A stretch of 64,000 nucleotides of DNA, taken from the NCBI RefSeq assembly GCF_009296315.1, contig NZ_WHLY01000002.1, forward strand, positions 3,942,501 through 4,006,500, in the 5' to 3' direction. The notes under the pieces are model-generated. The model was not told the DNA's origin, did not search any database, and was given only the letters and a program-made list of their open reading frames with translations. Made by a program: the position numbers and the translations under genes. Origin of the DNA: Salmonirosea aquatica (GTDB lineage Bacteria > Bacteroidota > Bacteroidia > Cytophagales > Spirosomataceae). Below, in pieces: positions 37,715 through 47,102 of the stretch (its first letter is position 1; each line of letters starts with the position of its first letter).

Positions 37715-38991
37715 ATGATTGATAAAAGAGCAACGAACTCAACTGAAAAAAAACAGGAAACGGCTGTGCTGATAGCGGTGAGTCCGCAGCGCCAAAGCCC
37801 GCAACAAACCAAAGAATACCTTGACGAACTGGCTTTTCTGGTGACGACGCTGGGCGTGGAAACCCGGCACACGTTTACCCAAAACCTGGAACATCCTGAC
37901 CCCAAAACCTACGTAGGAAGCGGGAAATTGCAGGAAATACAAACATTTGTTGCGGCCGAGCCCGTGGACATGGTCATTTTTGACGATGATCTCAGTCCCT
38001 CGCAGGTACGAAACCTGGAAGCCGCTTTTGAAAGCGAAGAAATCAAGGTACTCGATCGCAGTCTGCTGATCCTGGACATCTTTGCCATGCGCGCCAAAAC
38101 CGCCCAGGCCAAAACCCAGGTAGAACTGGCGCAGTACCAGTACATGTACCCTCGTCTGACCCGGATGTGGACGCACCTTACCAAACAAAAAGGGGGGTAG
38201 GTATGCGCGGTCCGGGTGAGAAAGAGCTCGAAACCGACCGCCGGATTATCAAGGATCGGATTACATTCCTGAAAGACAAACTGGATAAGATCGATCTGCA
38301 AAGTGTGACCCGCCGGAAGGAACGCGACCGCCTGGTGCGCGTGGCGTTGGTGGGCTACACCAACGTGGGTAAGTCCACTTTGATGCGACGCCTGGCCAAA
38401 GCCGACGTCTTTGCCGAGAACAAACTGTTTGCCACGGTCGACTCCACGGTACGGAAGGTGTCGGTGGGTAATATACCCTATCTGCTTACGGACACAGTCG
38501 GGTTTATCCGTAAGCTACCCACCACCCTCATCGAGTCATTCAAATCTACGCTGGACGAGGTACGTGAAGCCGATATTCTGCTGCACGTGGTGGATATTTC
38601 GCACCCGTCGTTTGAGGAGCAAATGGATGTGGTGACCAGTACCCTGGCCGAAATCGGTGCGGGCGATAAGCCGACAATTATTGTTTTCAACAAGATCGAC
38701 CTCTACCAGCCGCCCGTCGAGACAGAGGCGGACGAAGACTGGCACGAAGTAACGGACGACACGGCCACGAAGCCCCTGCCTAGGGAAGCCCTCATTGCGC
38801 AACTTCGCAAGAGTTTCCACGCCCGCAAGGCCGATCATGTGGTGTTCATCTCGGCGGAGCACAATGAGAACATGGACGAGCTACGCCAGCACCTCGGCGC
38901 CCTCGTGCGCGACAAGCATTTCCTGATCTATCCCAACTGGCTGGACGTAGGCTACTACGACGAAGGCGATTGGCAGAATGAAGTGGAATGA
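37715..38991 (+). pseudogene. hflX: GTPase HflX, -1 frameshift
   Basis: The repaired product is 425 residues, normal for HflX. The N-terminal domain has AVLIAVSPQ and YVGSGKLQEI; the frame breaks after THLTKQKGG. Continuing one base over it reads VGMRGPGEKELETDRR, Walker A GYTNVGKSTLM, DTVGFIRKLP and NKIDL. The break is at six G (38192-38197) where seven are needed. HflX binds and splits stalled 70S ribosomes, so an essential-looking, highly conserved gene broken this simply may be a sequencing error. Divergent from the MATE gene. Confidence 0.88.
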
Positions 38992-39064
38992 GGGTTTGGT
39001 AGGGATACGAAAATTATTGAAATTTGCGGGCCGGAATATCGGCATACCCCAGGTTCCCGTCCAT

Positions 39065-39136
39065 GACCCCGTAGTTCAACGGATAGAATAGAAGTTTCCT
39101 AAACTTTAGATATGGGTTCGATTCCCGTCGGGGTCA
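39065..39136 (+). tRNA. tRNA-Arg (anticodon CCU)
   Basis: Acceptor GACCCCG pairs with CGGGGTC; the anticodon stem GAAGT/ACTTT encloses TTCCTAA, giving anticodon CCT for AGG codons. T-loop GTTCGATTC present. CCA is not encoded. Confidence 0.93.
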
Positions 39137-39145
39137 CTGAATATA

Positions 39146-39175
39146 AAAGCCACTGAATTTCAGTGGCTTTATTTT
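39146..39175 (+). terminator. rho-independent terminator after tRNA-Arg
   Basis: Hairpin AAAGCCACTGA (39146-39156) with TCAGTGGCTTT (39160-39170), followed by ATTTTAT. It closes the short tRNA transcript. Confidence 0.85.
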
Positions 39176-39209
39176 ATAAAAGGATTCTGATTATCTTATA
39201 AGCCAATCC

Positions 39210-39719
39210 TCACCCTACCTTCTGCATTTTTTTTATGGCGGTCCATCCTTCCGGTGTGATGCCCATGATCTCGGTGGCAACGCCCAGGGTCTGATAGGTG
39301 TCAAAGAAAGCCATTCGTGCGATGGGATGATCCACCTGGCTCAGGATCGCATACCCTTGGTCGGATAGATCGCTGATGACCTGATCGAAACCGCTAACCG
39401 GCAAACGGAACGCCAAATGTTGGGTACCCCCAGCCGGATACTGGGCCAGATAGTCATGGAACATGCTTTGGCCGGAAACAGGCTGAATGAGTTCGATGAA
39501 GGTACCTCCGTTATAGGTTTGGGTGGTGAGCCATTCACCGGCTTCAACCTTGCCGTAATAGGTCATACCCAAATCTTCTGCCCGTATAAGCTCAGGTTGG
39601 GGAAAGCCAGCGATGCCCAGCGCGTTCGTAAGGAATTTCATGGTAGTGTGAATGTCCGGGACCACCCAGCCGATTTGTGCCAGTTCGAGTCCGGCGATGG
39701 TGTCGTTGATACTACTCAT
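39210..39719 (-). CDS. VOC (glyoxalase/bleomycin-resistance) family protein
   Basis: 169 residues with two betaalphabetabetabeta modules: the first starts LAQIGWVVPDIHTTMKFL and the second is marked by GGTQHLAFRLPVSGFDQV. Metal ligands would be His/Glu residues such as GGTFIELIQP (Glu) and GTQHLAF (His). It resembles glyoxalase_4/Glo_EDI_BRP-like proteins; the substrate is unknown. Convergent with the tRNA-Arg terminator, single gene. Confidence 0.8.
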   Translation of the reverse strand: MSSINDTIAGLELAQIGWVVPDIHTTMKFLTNALGIAGFPQPELIRAEDLGMTYYGKVEAGEWLTTQTYNGGTFIELIQPVSGQSMFHDYLAQYPAGGTQHLAFRLPVSGFDQVISDLSDQGYAILSQVDHPIARMAFFDTYQTLGVATEIMGITPEGWTAIKKMQKVG

Positions 39720-39968
39720 AGTGGTTTGCTGCTAGGATAGTGATTGGATAAAGTTAGAACGGATGGGTTTCTGACACAAGTTTTTTTTGCGCCAAAATAA
39801 AGATGTGCAGGTGAAAACGATGCTAAATGTAATGGGACGATACTCTCATCCCAAATCAGCATCATATCGGGTTAACAATCACATAATGGTTTGTTAACGT
39901 CCTTTCCTGACACATTCGCCCCGATCTAGGTTTCTTTGCGTAATTTCCATTCCCTCAACCTATTACGC

Positions 39969-41255
39969 ATGTTTATTAAAAAACACTTCTCTAGCCTGAC
40001 CCTATCCGGGCTGATCCTCGCTGCCTCATCGTGTATCCAGGACCACGACCTGGGCAATCCTTACCAACTACCGACGCTTAGCAATCAGGGCGTTGCGCTA
40101 CCTTATACGGTACTGGGTTCACAGCTTGGCGTTGAAATACGAAACGGTGGCTTTGGTTCTTCGGCCGTGGCGCACCCCTACAATGCGGGGCAGTTCTACG
40201 CCCTGACCGATCGTGGCCCCAATGCCGACGCTACGGGTGGTAAGTACTTTCCCGTACCCAACTACACACCCCGGATTGGCCTGTTCAGGCTGACAAGTGA
40301 CGGTAAAATTGAGAAACTGTCCGAAATCCTGATTAAAGACCCTTCGGGCAATCCCATCAGCGGCCGACCCAATCCGGCCGGCAAAGGTGCGACCGGCGAA
40401 ATTCCGTACGATTTGAACAATCAGGTACTCGACTTTGATGAGTTTGGGCTGGATACCGAAGGCCTGGTAGCCATGAAGGATGGTACCTTTTGGGTTTCGG
40501 ACGAGTACGGTCCGCACATCGCTCATTTGAAGTCCGACGGCACGCAAATCGAACGCATCAGCCCGGTCAACGTGAACACCGGAACTCGTAAATTACCCGC
40601 GGTGCTCGAAAGACGATGGGCTAACCGCGGCATGGAAGGGCTTACCATCACACCCGACGAGAAAACATTGGTCGGAATTATGCAGTCGCGGCTCTACAAC
40701 CCTTCGAATTCTGCCGCCACCAACCGTACCCTGACGCGGATCGTGACTTTCGATATTGCTACGGGGAGTACCAAACAGTACCTGTACCGTCAGGAGATCG
40801 ACAATAATTCTAACTCTGAAATCACGGCCCTGAGCGCCACACAATTTTTGGTGGTAGAGCGGGATGGCAATTTCAGTGCGGATGGTCCGGTGATGAAGCA
40901 TATTTATAAAATCGATATTTCCCAGGCAACAGATGTCTCGGGTGATTTCAATTCTCTGGATGGTATGCTGGTGAATGGCAAAACGCTGGAAGCCAATAGC
41001 TGGGATCAATTGGCCGCGGCGGGTATCGTTCCAGTCCAGAAAACTTTGGCCGTGGATCTGATTACTGCCCTGGGCGACTACCCGCACGATAAACTGGAAG
41101 GGATGTGGCTGATTGACGGCAGCACACTGGGAGTAATCAATGACGATGATTTTGCCGTGTGGAGCGATCCTATCCTGAAAATCAAACAAAAGACACTATC
41201 TCCCACGAAGGGTACCGTGATCGATGGCAACCGCCTGTATATCGTAAAATTCTAG
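39969..41255 (+). CDS. esterase-like-phytase family lipoprotein
   Basis: 428 residues from MFIKKHFSSL; lipobox LAASSC. The mature region carries the phytase-like esterase pattern: FYALTDRGPNADATGG near residue 75, FDEFGLDTEGLVAMKDGTFW and GMEGLTITPDEKTLVGIMQS, ending in a propeller-like C-terminal part. The family is called esterase-like activity of phytase (PF13449); the true substrate is not established. A terminator with seven T follows. Confidence 0.82.
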   Translation: MFIKKHFSSLTLSGLILAASSCIQDHDLGNPYQLPTLSNQGVALPYTVLGSQLGVEIRNGGFGSSAVAHPYNAGQFYALTDRGPNADATGGKYFPVPNYTPRIGLFRLTSDGKIEKLSEILIKDPSGNPISGRPNPAGKGATGEIPYDLNNQVLDFDEFGLDTEGLVAMKDGTFWVSDEYGPHIAHLKSDGTQIERISPVNVNTGTRKLPAVLERRWANRGMEGLTITPDEKTLVGIMQSRLYNPSNSAATNRTLTRIVTFDIATGSTKQYLYRQEIDNNSNSEITALSATQFLVVERDGNFSADGPVMKHIYKIDISQATDVSGDFNSLDGMLVNGKTLEANSWDQLAAAGIVPVQKTLAVDLITALGDYPHDKLEGMWLIDGSTLGVINDDDFAVWSDPILKIKQKTLSPTKGTVIDGNRLYIVKF

Positions 41256-41280
41256 AGGTACCTCTACCGGTTGAAACGGT

Positions 41281-41310
41281 AAATGGCGGGCCCCGGCCCA
41301 CCATTTTTTT
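41281..41310 (+). terminator. terminator of the phytase-like gene
   Basis: AAATGGCGGGCC (41281) pairs with GGCCCACCATTT (41295) with one mismatch, followed by a seven-T run. It lies in the 61-base gap between convergent genes. Confidence 0.8.
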
Positions 41311-41316
41311 GATTCC

Positions 41317-42267
41317 CTATTCCTTTGTAGGTACCCTTACCTCATAAAAACTACCCGAAGGCACCCGCAGGCGATAATCCGTCGTGTTGCTAAACCAGGG
41401 ATTGAGCAATCTTAATTCTTTATAGGTAGTCTTGTTGGCTTTGGCAAATGCAATCAGGTCCGTATCGCGATCTACCTTTACCGTTTTGAACTGGTAGGGG
41501 CGGTACTGATCCTCAGGGCGTAGGAAGTAACCATAGGCTTCCGGGTTTTCCAGGATCACCTTGAAAGCCAGGATACGGTAAAAGTATCGCGCTGTTTCGG
41601 GATTGAGGTACAGGTCCCAGAAATTATCCGTCTGCTGGTACTTCAGCACATTCTGCATCCCCGTGAGCCCCCGGTTGTACGAACTAGCGACCAGCGGCCA
41701 GCTTTTCAGACGGACGTAGGCCCATTTGAGATAGCGGGTAGCGGCCTCGGTGGCTAGCTTGGGATCGCGGCGCATGTCCACGTCCTCGTTGATGGTCAGT
41801 CCGAAATCACGGGCCGTAGGCTGCATGAATTGCCACATGCCCACCGCCCCGGCGGGCGACTGCACCGTGTTTTCGAGTTCACTTTCGGCTACGGCCAGAT
41901 AAATCAGATCGGTAGGTACGTCGTTTTCGCGCAATGTTTTTTCGACCAGTGGCCGCCAGCGAGCGATATTTTTCATCACGAAAATAGTCCGCGAATGCCC
42001 GAATGTGTTCACTACCAATTCACGTTCAAGGCTCTCGCGCACATCGTCGCGCTCCAGGGGTACCCGCTCGCCGGCGAAGGTCAGCGTGTCGGGCAGGGGA
42101 GGCAGCGTGACATATTGCGGCTTGCCGGCGGGGAAGCTATCGATGGGATAAATGGCAGTCCGTTCCGCAAAAGGCAATCGCTCATCTTGTATCGAGGGAG
42201 GCGTTGTGTTCTGAGAATGGCATCCGTAACAGAGGAGTACATTGAGAAATATAAGGTATCGGGTCAT
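41317..42267 (-). CDS. lytic transglycosylase (MltD-like) lipoprotein
   Basis: 316 residues. N-terminus MTRYLIFLNVLLCYGC looks like a lipoprotein signal. The SLT domain has YLAVAESELENTVQSPAGA and VGMWQFMQPTARDFGL with the catalytic Glu in AESE, and later ASSYNRGLTGM. The C-terminal 60 residues resemble a LysM-like repeat (DTDLIAFAKANKTTYKEL). It cleaves peptidoglycan glycan strands. It overlaps the isoaspartyl-peptidase gene by 4 bases and shares its direction, so they are probably co-transcribed. Confidence 0.87.
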   Translation of the reverse strand: MTRYLIFLNVLLCYGCHSQNTTPPSIQDERLPFAERTAIYPIDSFPAGKPQYVTLPPLPDTLTFAGERVPLERDDVRESLERELVVNTFGHSRTIFVMKNIARWRPLVEKTLRENDVPTDLIYLAVAESELENTVQSPAGAVGMWQFMQPTARDFGLTINEDVDMRRDPKLATEAATRYLKWAYVRLKSWPLVASSYNRGLTGMQNVLKYQQTDNFWDLYLNPETARYFYRILAFKVILENPEAYGYFLRPEDQYRPYQFKTVKVDRDTDLIAFAKANKTTYKELRLLNPWFSNTTDYRLRVPSGSFYEVRVPTKE

Positions 42268-43172
42268 GTATTTTCAAATATTGTAGTACCACCCGCGCCG
42301 TGTTGGTTTTTCCAGGCCCGGAACATCACGTCGCAGTTGACAACCAGTTCGGCGTTCCCGAATCGATCCACGGCGATCAGACCGCCCTGGCCACCCGCCT
42401 TTCTGATTTTTTCATGAACCACTTGCTGGCAGGCTTCCCGCAATGATAGGCCTTTATACTCAATCAAACAAAAAACGTCGTAGGCTGCCACGGCCCGCAT
42501 GAAGTACTCACCGTCACCAGTGCAGGATACCGCACAGGCCTGATTGTTGGCGTAGGTACCACTGCCGATGATGGGGCTGTCACCTACGCGGCCATAGTTT
42601 TTGTTGGCAAATCCGCCCGTAGAAGTGGCTGCCGCCAGGTTGCCGGCTTTGTCCAGGGCTACTGCCCCTACGGTACCTTTGCCCGTGTTACATTCTTTTG
42701 CGCGTTGCTTGGCGATCAGGAGTTCGCGGTAGCGGTCTTCGTTATAGAAATAGGTATCCTCCTCGAAGCGCTGTCCCTGCTCCCGGGCAAATGTTTCGGC
42801 ACCTTCCCCCGTTAGCAGGACGTTTTTGGTTTTGTCCAGCACAGTACGGGCCAGCCTGACGGGGTTCTTGACGTTACGTACCCCCGCCACGGCTCCCGCC
42901 TGTCCGGTTTGCCCGCACATGATGGCGGCGTCCATTTCGTGAAACTGATGGTAGTTGAAGGCCGATCCGCGTCCGGCATTGAACAGGGGGTTATCTTCCA
43001 GCGTCGTTACGGATTTTTCAACGGCGTCCAGTGCGGTACCTCCCGCCGCCAGCAAAGCATAGCCTGCATCCATCGCCTCATTTAGGGCGGAATGGTATAC
43101 TTTTTCCAGATCGGGCGTGAGGTCAGCCGGGTCGATCCAGCAGGAACCACCATGAATGGCCAGGGTGAACAT
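42264..43172 (-). CDS. isoaspartyl peptidase / L-asparaginase (Ntn hydrolase)
   Basis: 302 residues from MFTLAIHGGS; the longer frame from 43256 overlaps the malate:quinone oxidoreductase stop and is rejected. The motif FNAGRGSAFN and the autoprocessing site GKGTVGAVALD, where the Thr becomes the N-terminal nucleophile of the beta subunit, are clear, with the GDGEYFMR and GGQGGLI segments. It removes isoaspartyl residues from peptides or hydrolyses asparagine. It is followed 3 bases earlier on the same strand by the transglycosylase gene. Confidence 0.93.
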   Translation of the reverse strand: MFTLAIHGGSCWIDPADLTPDLEKVYHSALNEAMDAGYALLAAGGTALDAVEKSVTTLEDNPLFNAGRGSAFNYHQFHEMDAAIMCGQTGQAGAVAGVRNVKNPVRLARTVLDKTKNVLLTGEGAETFAREQGQRFEEDTYFYNEDRYRELLIAKQRAKECNTGKGTVGAVALDKAGNLAAATSTGGFANKNYGRVGDSPIIGSGTYANNQACAVSCTGDGEYFMRAVAAYDVFCLIEYKGLSLREACQQVVHEKIRKAGGQGGLIAVDRFGNAELVVNCDVMFRAWKNQHGAGGTTIFENT

Positions 43173-43203
43173 AGGGGGTAAGATAGATTGGGATTTGAAA
43201 AAA

Positions 43204-44709
43204 TTACTCCGCCGGTGCCAGGTCCAGTACTTCACTGGTATAGGTACGCATCGCATGACAGAGCGCCGGATTATCGCCCAGGGACTGTCCGTAGGACGGA
43301 ATCATCTCCCGGAGTTTCTGTTGCCAGGCATTGGTGCGAAGTTGCTCAGGAAAGCATTTTTCGAGCAAACTCAACATGATCGACACCGCCGTGGAAGCGC
43401 CCGGCGACGCGCCCAGCAACGCGGCCAGGCTGCCATCGGCGGCGCTGACTACCTCGGTTCCGAATTCCAGAATACCGCCCTCTTCTTCGTCTTTTTTGAT
43501 CACCTGAACCCGTTGTCCGGCAATTTCGAGCTCCCAATCGTCCAGCCGGGCTTCCGGAAAGTATCTTTTCAGAGCGTCCAGCCGTTCCTGGGGCGTCTGG
43601 CTTACTTGCTCAATGAGGTACTTCGTGAGCGGAATATTGTGGAGACCGGCAGCAATCATGGGCCGGATGTTGCGCAGGTTTACCGAAAAGGGGAGGTCAA
43701 AAAAAGAGCCTTTTTTCAAGAACTTGGTTGAGAAACCCGCGTAGGGACCAAAAAGCAACTCCTGCTTACCCTTGATCATACGCGTGTCCAGATGCGGTAC
43801 CGACATGGGCGGCGATCCTACCTCGGCCTTGCCATAGACTTTGGCATGATGCTGCCTGATGATGTCGGGGTTGGTACAACGCAACCATTGACCGCTTACC
43901 GGAAAGCCCCCGTAGCCGCGGCCTTCGGGAATGCCGGATTTGAGCAGCAGCGGCAGAGAGCCGCCACCCGCGCCGATGAATACGAATTTGGCATGGATTT
44001 TCCGGCGCTCGTGGGTGTCCCGATCCCGGACACTCACCTCCCATGAACCGTCCCGCTCGCGGTCCAGGTCGCGGACTTCCTGATTGAAATGTAGCGTCAC
44101 GCCTTCCATATCTTTAAGGCAGTGGAACATGGCACGGGTCAGGGCGCCGAAGTTGACATCGGTACCCAGGGGCATGTAGGTGGCAGCTACCTTTTGATTT
44201 GGATCGCGGCCTTCCATAATCAGCGGCATCCAGTCGGTAAGCTGGCTATGATCATCGGAATACTGCATTTCCTGAAATAACACATTCTTCTGCATGGCTT
44301 CGTACCGTTTTTGCAGAAATGTGACATTTTTCTCGCCCCACACAAAACTCATGTGTGGAATCGGGCGAATGAAGGAGGTAGGTAGCTCCACGAACTCATG
44401 TTGGGTCAGGAACGCCCAGAACTGCCGCGATTGCTCGAAGGATTCGGCTACCTTGACAGCCTTGGAAATATCCACCGAGCCGTCGGGACGCTGGGGCGTA
44501 TAGTTGAGCTCGCAAAAAGCCGAGTGCCCGGTACCGGCATTGTTCCAGGCGTCGGAGCTTTCGGCGGCGGCGTGGTCGAGCCGCTCGATGATTTCTATGC
44601 TGAGCGAAGGGTCGAGTTCTTTGAGTAGCATCCCGAGGGTAGCACTCATGATGCCCGCGCCAATCAGAACAATGTCGGGATGGTTATCTTTACGGGTAAT
44701 AGCAGTCAT
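43204..44709 (-). CDS. mqo: malate:quinone oxidoreductase
   Basis: 501 residues, the family length. FAD-binding N-terminus IVLIGAGIMSATLGMLLKEL (residues about 14-33), AWNNAGTGHSAFCELNYTP, GAGGGSLPLLLKSGIPEGRG and the C-terminal GASPGASTAVSIML are diagnostic. It oxidises malate to oxaloacetate and reduces membrane quinone, working at the inner membrane in place of, or alongside, malate dehydrogenase. The gene is about 30 bases from the isoaspartyl-peptidase gene on the same strand. Confidence 0.95.
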   Translation of the reverse strand: MTAITRKDNHPDIVLIGAGIMSATLGMLLKELDPSLSIEIIERLDHAAAESSDAWNNAGTGHSAFCELNYTPQRPDGSVDISKAVKVAESFEQSRQFWAFLTQHEFVELPTSFIRPIPHMSFVWGEKNVTFLQKRYEAMQKNVLFQEMQYSDDHSQLTDWMPLIMEGRDPNQKVAATYMPLGTDVNFGALTRAMFHCLKDMEGVTLHFNQEVRDLDRERDGSWEVSVRDRDTHERRKIHAKFVFIGAGGGSLPLLLKSGIPEGRGYGGFPVSGQWLRCTNPDIIRQHHAKVYGKAEVGSPPMSVPHLDTRMIKGKQELLFGPYAGFSTKFLKKGSFFDLPFSVNLRNIRPMIAAGLHNIPLTKYLIEQVSQTPQERLDALKRYFPEARLDDWELEIAGQRVQVIKKDEEEGGILEFGTEVVSAADGSLAALLGASPGASTAVSIMLSLLEKCFPEQLRTNAWQQKLREMIPSYGQSLGDNPALCHAMRTYTSEVLDLAPAE

Positions 44710-44817
44710 TCAGCGATTTTTTGAAACGGTGTACAAGACCTAAGCGATCGGATTCATCACCCACAGATATGTAGGCGACGAATCCCTATCCCTAAAAATC
44801 CGTACCTGGTTCCGGCC

Positions 44818-45174
44818 TCACGACACGGCCTCTAACTGGGTATCGCTGTGGAAAATGGCCTCGCGATGCTGAACGCCCCAATTATGCAGCGCTTCGGTTA
44901 CCTGCCGCAACGTCTGGCTGTACGGGGTAGCCGCGTACTCTACCGTGATGGGGCGGGTGTCGCAAACTTTCCGGCTGACCAGATTATTCATTTCCAGTTC
45001 TTTCAACTCCTTCGACAGAATCCGGGGCGAAATGCCTGATTCCCGGGAAAGCTCTTTGAATCGTTTTGTTTCGTCCATCAGGATCGCCAGAATCACCAGC
45101 TTCCATTTTCCACCCACCACCGACAACGTATCCTGAACGGCCATGTGCGCTTTTCGACATTCGTGCTGTGTCAT
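44818..45174 (-). CDS. HxlR family transcriptional regulator
   Basis: 118 residues. The HxlR winged helix is shown by DTLSVVGGKWKLVILAILM, RFKELSRESGISPRILSKEL and the wing VCDTRPITVEYAATPYSQTL. Cys near the N-terminus (QHECRKAH) matches the redox- or electrophile-sensing cysteine found in several HxlR regulators (QorR, HypR). It is divergent from a DoxX gene, and the spacer holds three copies of a common operator-like motif (next entries), so it probably represses itself and doxX until a reactive electrophile arrives. Confidence 0.9.
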   Translation of the reverse strand: MTQHECRKAHMAVQDTLSVVGGKWKLVILAILMDETKRFKELSRESGISPRILSKELKELEMNNLVSRKVCDTRPITVEYAATPYSQTLRQVTEALHNWGVQHREAIFHSDTQLEAVS

Positions 45175-45184
45175 AATATAAATA

Positions 45185-45254
45185 GGTATCCTTTTTGTTA
45201 CCGGTATCCTTTATGTAATTCGTTACAAAGGTATACCGATGCGCCGTAAATTTG
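45185..45254. promoter_or_regulatory. triple operator-like repeat and promoter between hxlR and doxX genes
   Basis: GGTATCCTTTTTGTTA (45185-45200) and GGTATCCTTTATGTAA (45203-45218) are direct repeats; GTTACAAAGGTATACC (45222-45237) is the same motif inverted. Just downstream, TAAATTTG (45247-45254) matches the -7 box TAnnTTTG and faces doxX. The repeats fit binding sites for the divergent HxlR regulator. Confidence 0.65.
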
Positions 45255-45280
45255 TAGCATCAACTAAAAAAAAGAATCGT

Positions 45281-45661
45281 ATGAGCACTAAAACACAAAA
45301 AATTATCGGATGGGTACTTACCGGACTCATCGCGCTGGCCTTCATCGGTAGCGCTAGCATGAAACTGGCGGGCGGAACCGGGGCGGAGGAAGCTTCAGAA
45401 GCCATGGGCCTCACGGCAGAAACGATTAAACTGATCGCATTCGTAGAGCTGATTTCGGTAGCTCTTTTTATTGTCCCGCGTACAGGCTTGCTAGGTACGC
45501 TGTTGCTGGCGGCCTACCTGGGCGGGGCCATAGCTACACACCTTGAGCATCAACAGCCCTTTTTTGCGCCGGTTATTCTTCAGGGGCTGGTGTGGATTGC
45601 GGCAGTCCTGCGTTTTCCAGAATTAAGCCGGCGATTCTTAGGTACCAAAGAATTGGCCTGA
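45281..45661 (+). CDS. DoxX family membrane protein
   Basis: 126 residues from MSTKTQKIIG; an ATG further upstream lies in the promoter region. Four TM helices, with the opening VLTGLIALAFIGSASMKL carrying the DoxX motif and a second IKLIAFVELISVALFIVPRTG. DoxX-like proteins are small quinone-associated membrane proteins. Divergent from HxlR, whose family often controls such genes in stress by electrophiles; this is inference from location. Confidence 0.85.
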   Translation: MSTKTQKIIGWVLTGLIALAFIGSASMKLAGGTGAEEASEAMGLTAETIKLIAFVELISVALFIVPRTGLLGTLLLAAYLGGAIATHLEHQQPFFAPVILQGLVWIAAVLRFPELSRRFLGTKELA

Positions 45662-45681
45662 TCCATAGGTACCCCCTTCAA

Positions 45682-45723
45682 AATCAAAAAGCCCGTAGAA
45701 CTAGTTCTACGGGCTTTTTGATT
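45682..45723. terminator. perfect 42-base palindromic bidirectional terminator
   Basis: A 42-base perfect palindrome centred on CTAG: GCCCGTAGAACTAGTTCTAC with flanking A and T runs. It serves doxX and the convergent small gene. Confidence 0.9.
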
Positions 45724-45740
45724 GAATATAAGTCCGGTTA

Positions 45741-45989
45741 TCAGGAAGGATTGGAATTGGACACATAGTGCGCGCGCGGATGCAGGGCCTTACCGATGAT
45801 CTCCACCAGGTCAGGATTGACAAATTGCTCATCCACAACCTCCCACTTGTCCTCGCCACGATACACCATCACAAATGAATCTTTTTCGGGGAAAATAACC
45901 CGCAATCCTTGCTCGTCGCCGTACATTTCGGGTTCTACCTTAAAATGCATTTCCTGCCCGTCCTGCGGGTCTTTTATTGTTAAGTCCAT
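45741..45989 (-). CDS. small protein, unknown function
   Basis: 82 residues, acidic, with no signal peptide or TM helix (EMHFKVEPEMYGDEQGLRVI, then SFVMVYRGEDKWEVV). Likely a small betaalphabeta domain. It is not a family I know. A terminator separates it from doxX. Confidence 0.55.
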   Translation of the reverse strand: MDLTIKDPQDGQEMHFKVEPEMYGDEQGLRVIFPEKDSFVMVYRGEDKWEVVDEQFVNPDLVEIIGKALHPRAHYVSNSNPS

Positions 45990-46111
45990 GGTATTAGGGG
46001 TTTAGTGTACACAGAAATGGGGCGGTCGTAAGCGTGCAGTATTTGTTTCCGACCCATCATTTTTTACCTGCCGACCCAAAATAATTATACCAGCCATAGG
46101 TACCCTCTGAC

Positions 46112-46972
46112 TCATTTGTTCGATTCCAGCAGATCCTTGTAGCTGATCAGCCGAATGCCTTTTGCTTTGATTTTTGCTTTCACGTCGGCGCTGGTAAATA
46201 GGTCGGTCACGCCCTGCCGGTCTTCGGCCACGTTCTCGTAGCCAATGTGATGGATAGCACGGAGCTCGGCGTTGTCCAGGCCCGGATGCTCCACAAACAG
46301 GTAGGTTTTGCCGGGTTCCACGCGGCTGAGAGCGTTCATAAAGCTTTGGGCTTTTTCGGTGGGGGTACCACGCGGCCCTTCCAGCGGCAGCCGCTGTACC
46401 TTGTATGCATCCGTATCGATATCGATTTTGTATTCCTGCGCCAGTTTTTTAGTAAGTGCCGTTACTTCCTTCGATAACGCTGTGCAGCCCATGTGCGAAG
46501 ACAGGTGACTGATGCGCGGGATGTGCCGCAGGGCGGTTTCGATCTGCGCCCGGAACTCACGCTCAATGTCCTCGAGCTTCCATTTATTTTCGGCAATGGC
46601 GCGGCCCGGATAGTTTTTATTGGGAAAAACCATCGGGTAAAAGTACCCATCTGCGTCGACCAGACTACTGGCCTGGGTCATGGGACGCCACTTCACCAGA
46701 TCCCACTCACTGGTCAGGGCCAGGTGAATACCTACGTCCGCATCGGGTATTTCTTTCAATAATTGCACCGCTTCAGGAAACCAGGGCGAGGGTACAATCA
46801 CTTCAATGGAAGTTTCGATGCCCTTTTTGTACGACTCCACCAGGGCCAGATTGCCCGAGTGCGAAAAGCCCATATCGTCGCCACGAATGATCAGGCGGGC
46901 GGGTGGGGTTTGGGCGAAGGCGTGGCCCACACAGAAAATCAGAAACAGCAGACGAATTGTTTTTGGCAGCAT
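46112..46972 (-). CDS. ChbG/HpnK-type polysaccharide deacetylase
   Basis: 286 residues from MLPKTIRLLF, which opens a signal peptide ending AHAFAQ. The domain starts RLIIRGDDMGFSHSGNLAL (metal-binding DD motif) and continues GIHLALTSEW, SHLSSHMGC. This matches YdjC/ChbG-HpnK carbohydrate deacetylases, which remove acetyl groups from N-acetylated sugars. Being secreted is unusual among ChbG proteins but common in Bacteroidota. It is a single gene. Confidence 0.85.
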   Translation of the reverse strand: MLPKTIRLLFLIFCVGHAFAQTPPARLIIRGDDMGFSHSGNLALVESYKKGIETSIEVIVPSPWFPEAVQLLKEIPDADVGIHLALTSEWDLVKWRPMTQASSLVDADGYFYPMVFPNKNYPGRAIAENKWKLEDIEREFRAQIETALRHIPRISHLSSHMGCTALSKEVTALTKKLAQEYKIDIDTDAYKVQRLPLEGPRGTPTEKAQSFMNALSRVEPGKTYLFVEHPGLDNAELRAIHHIGYENVAEDRQGVTDLFTSADVKAKIKAKGIRLISYKDLLESNK

Positions 46973-47102
46973 GGCGGATGAGCTAAGGTAGGTTTTCAAA
47001 GGCGGGTTACCGGGTTATTATTCCGTAAAGCTACATAAATTCCATTTCTTTGTGGTCGGGCGGTACCCAGGGTACCCTCTTTCTCTTGAACTCATTGGCC
47101 AC

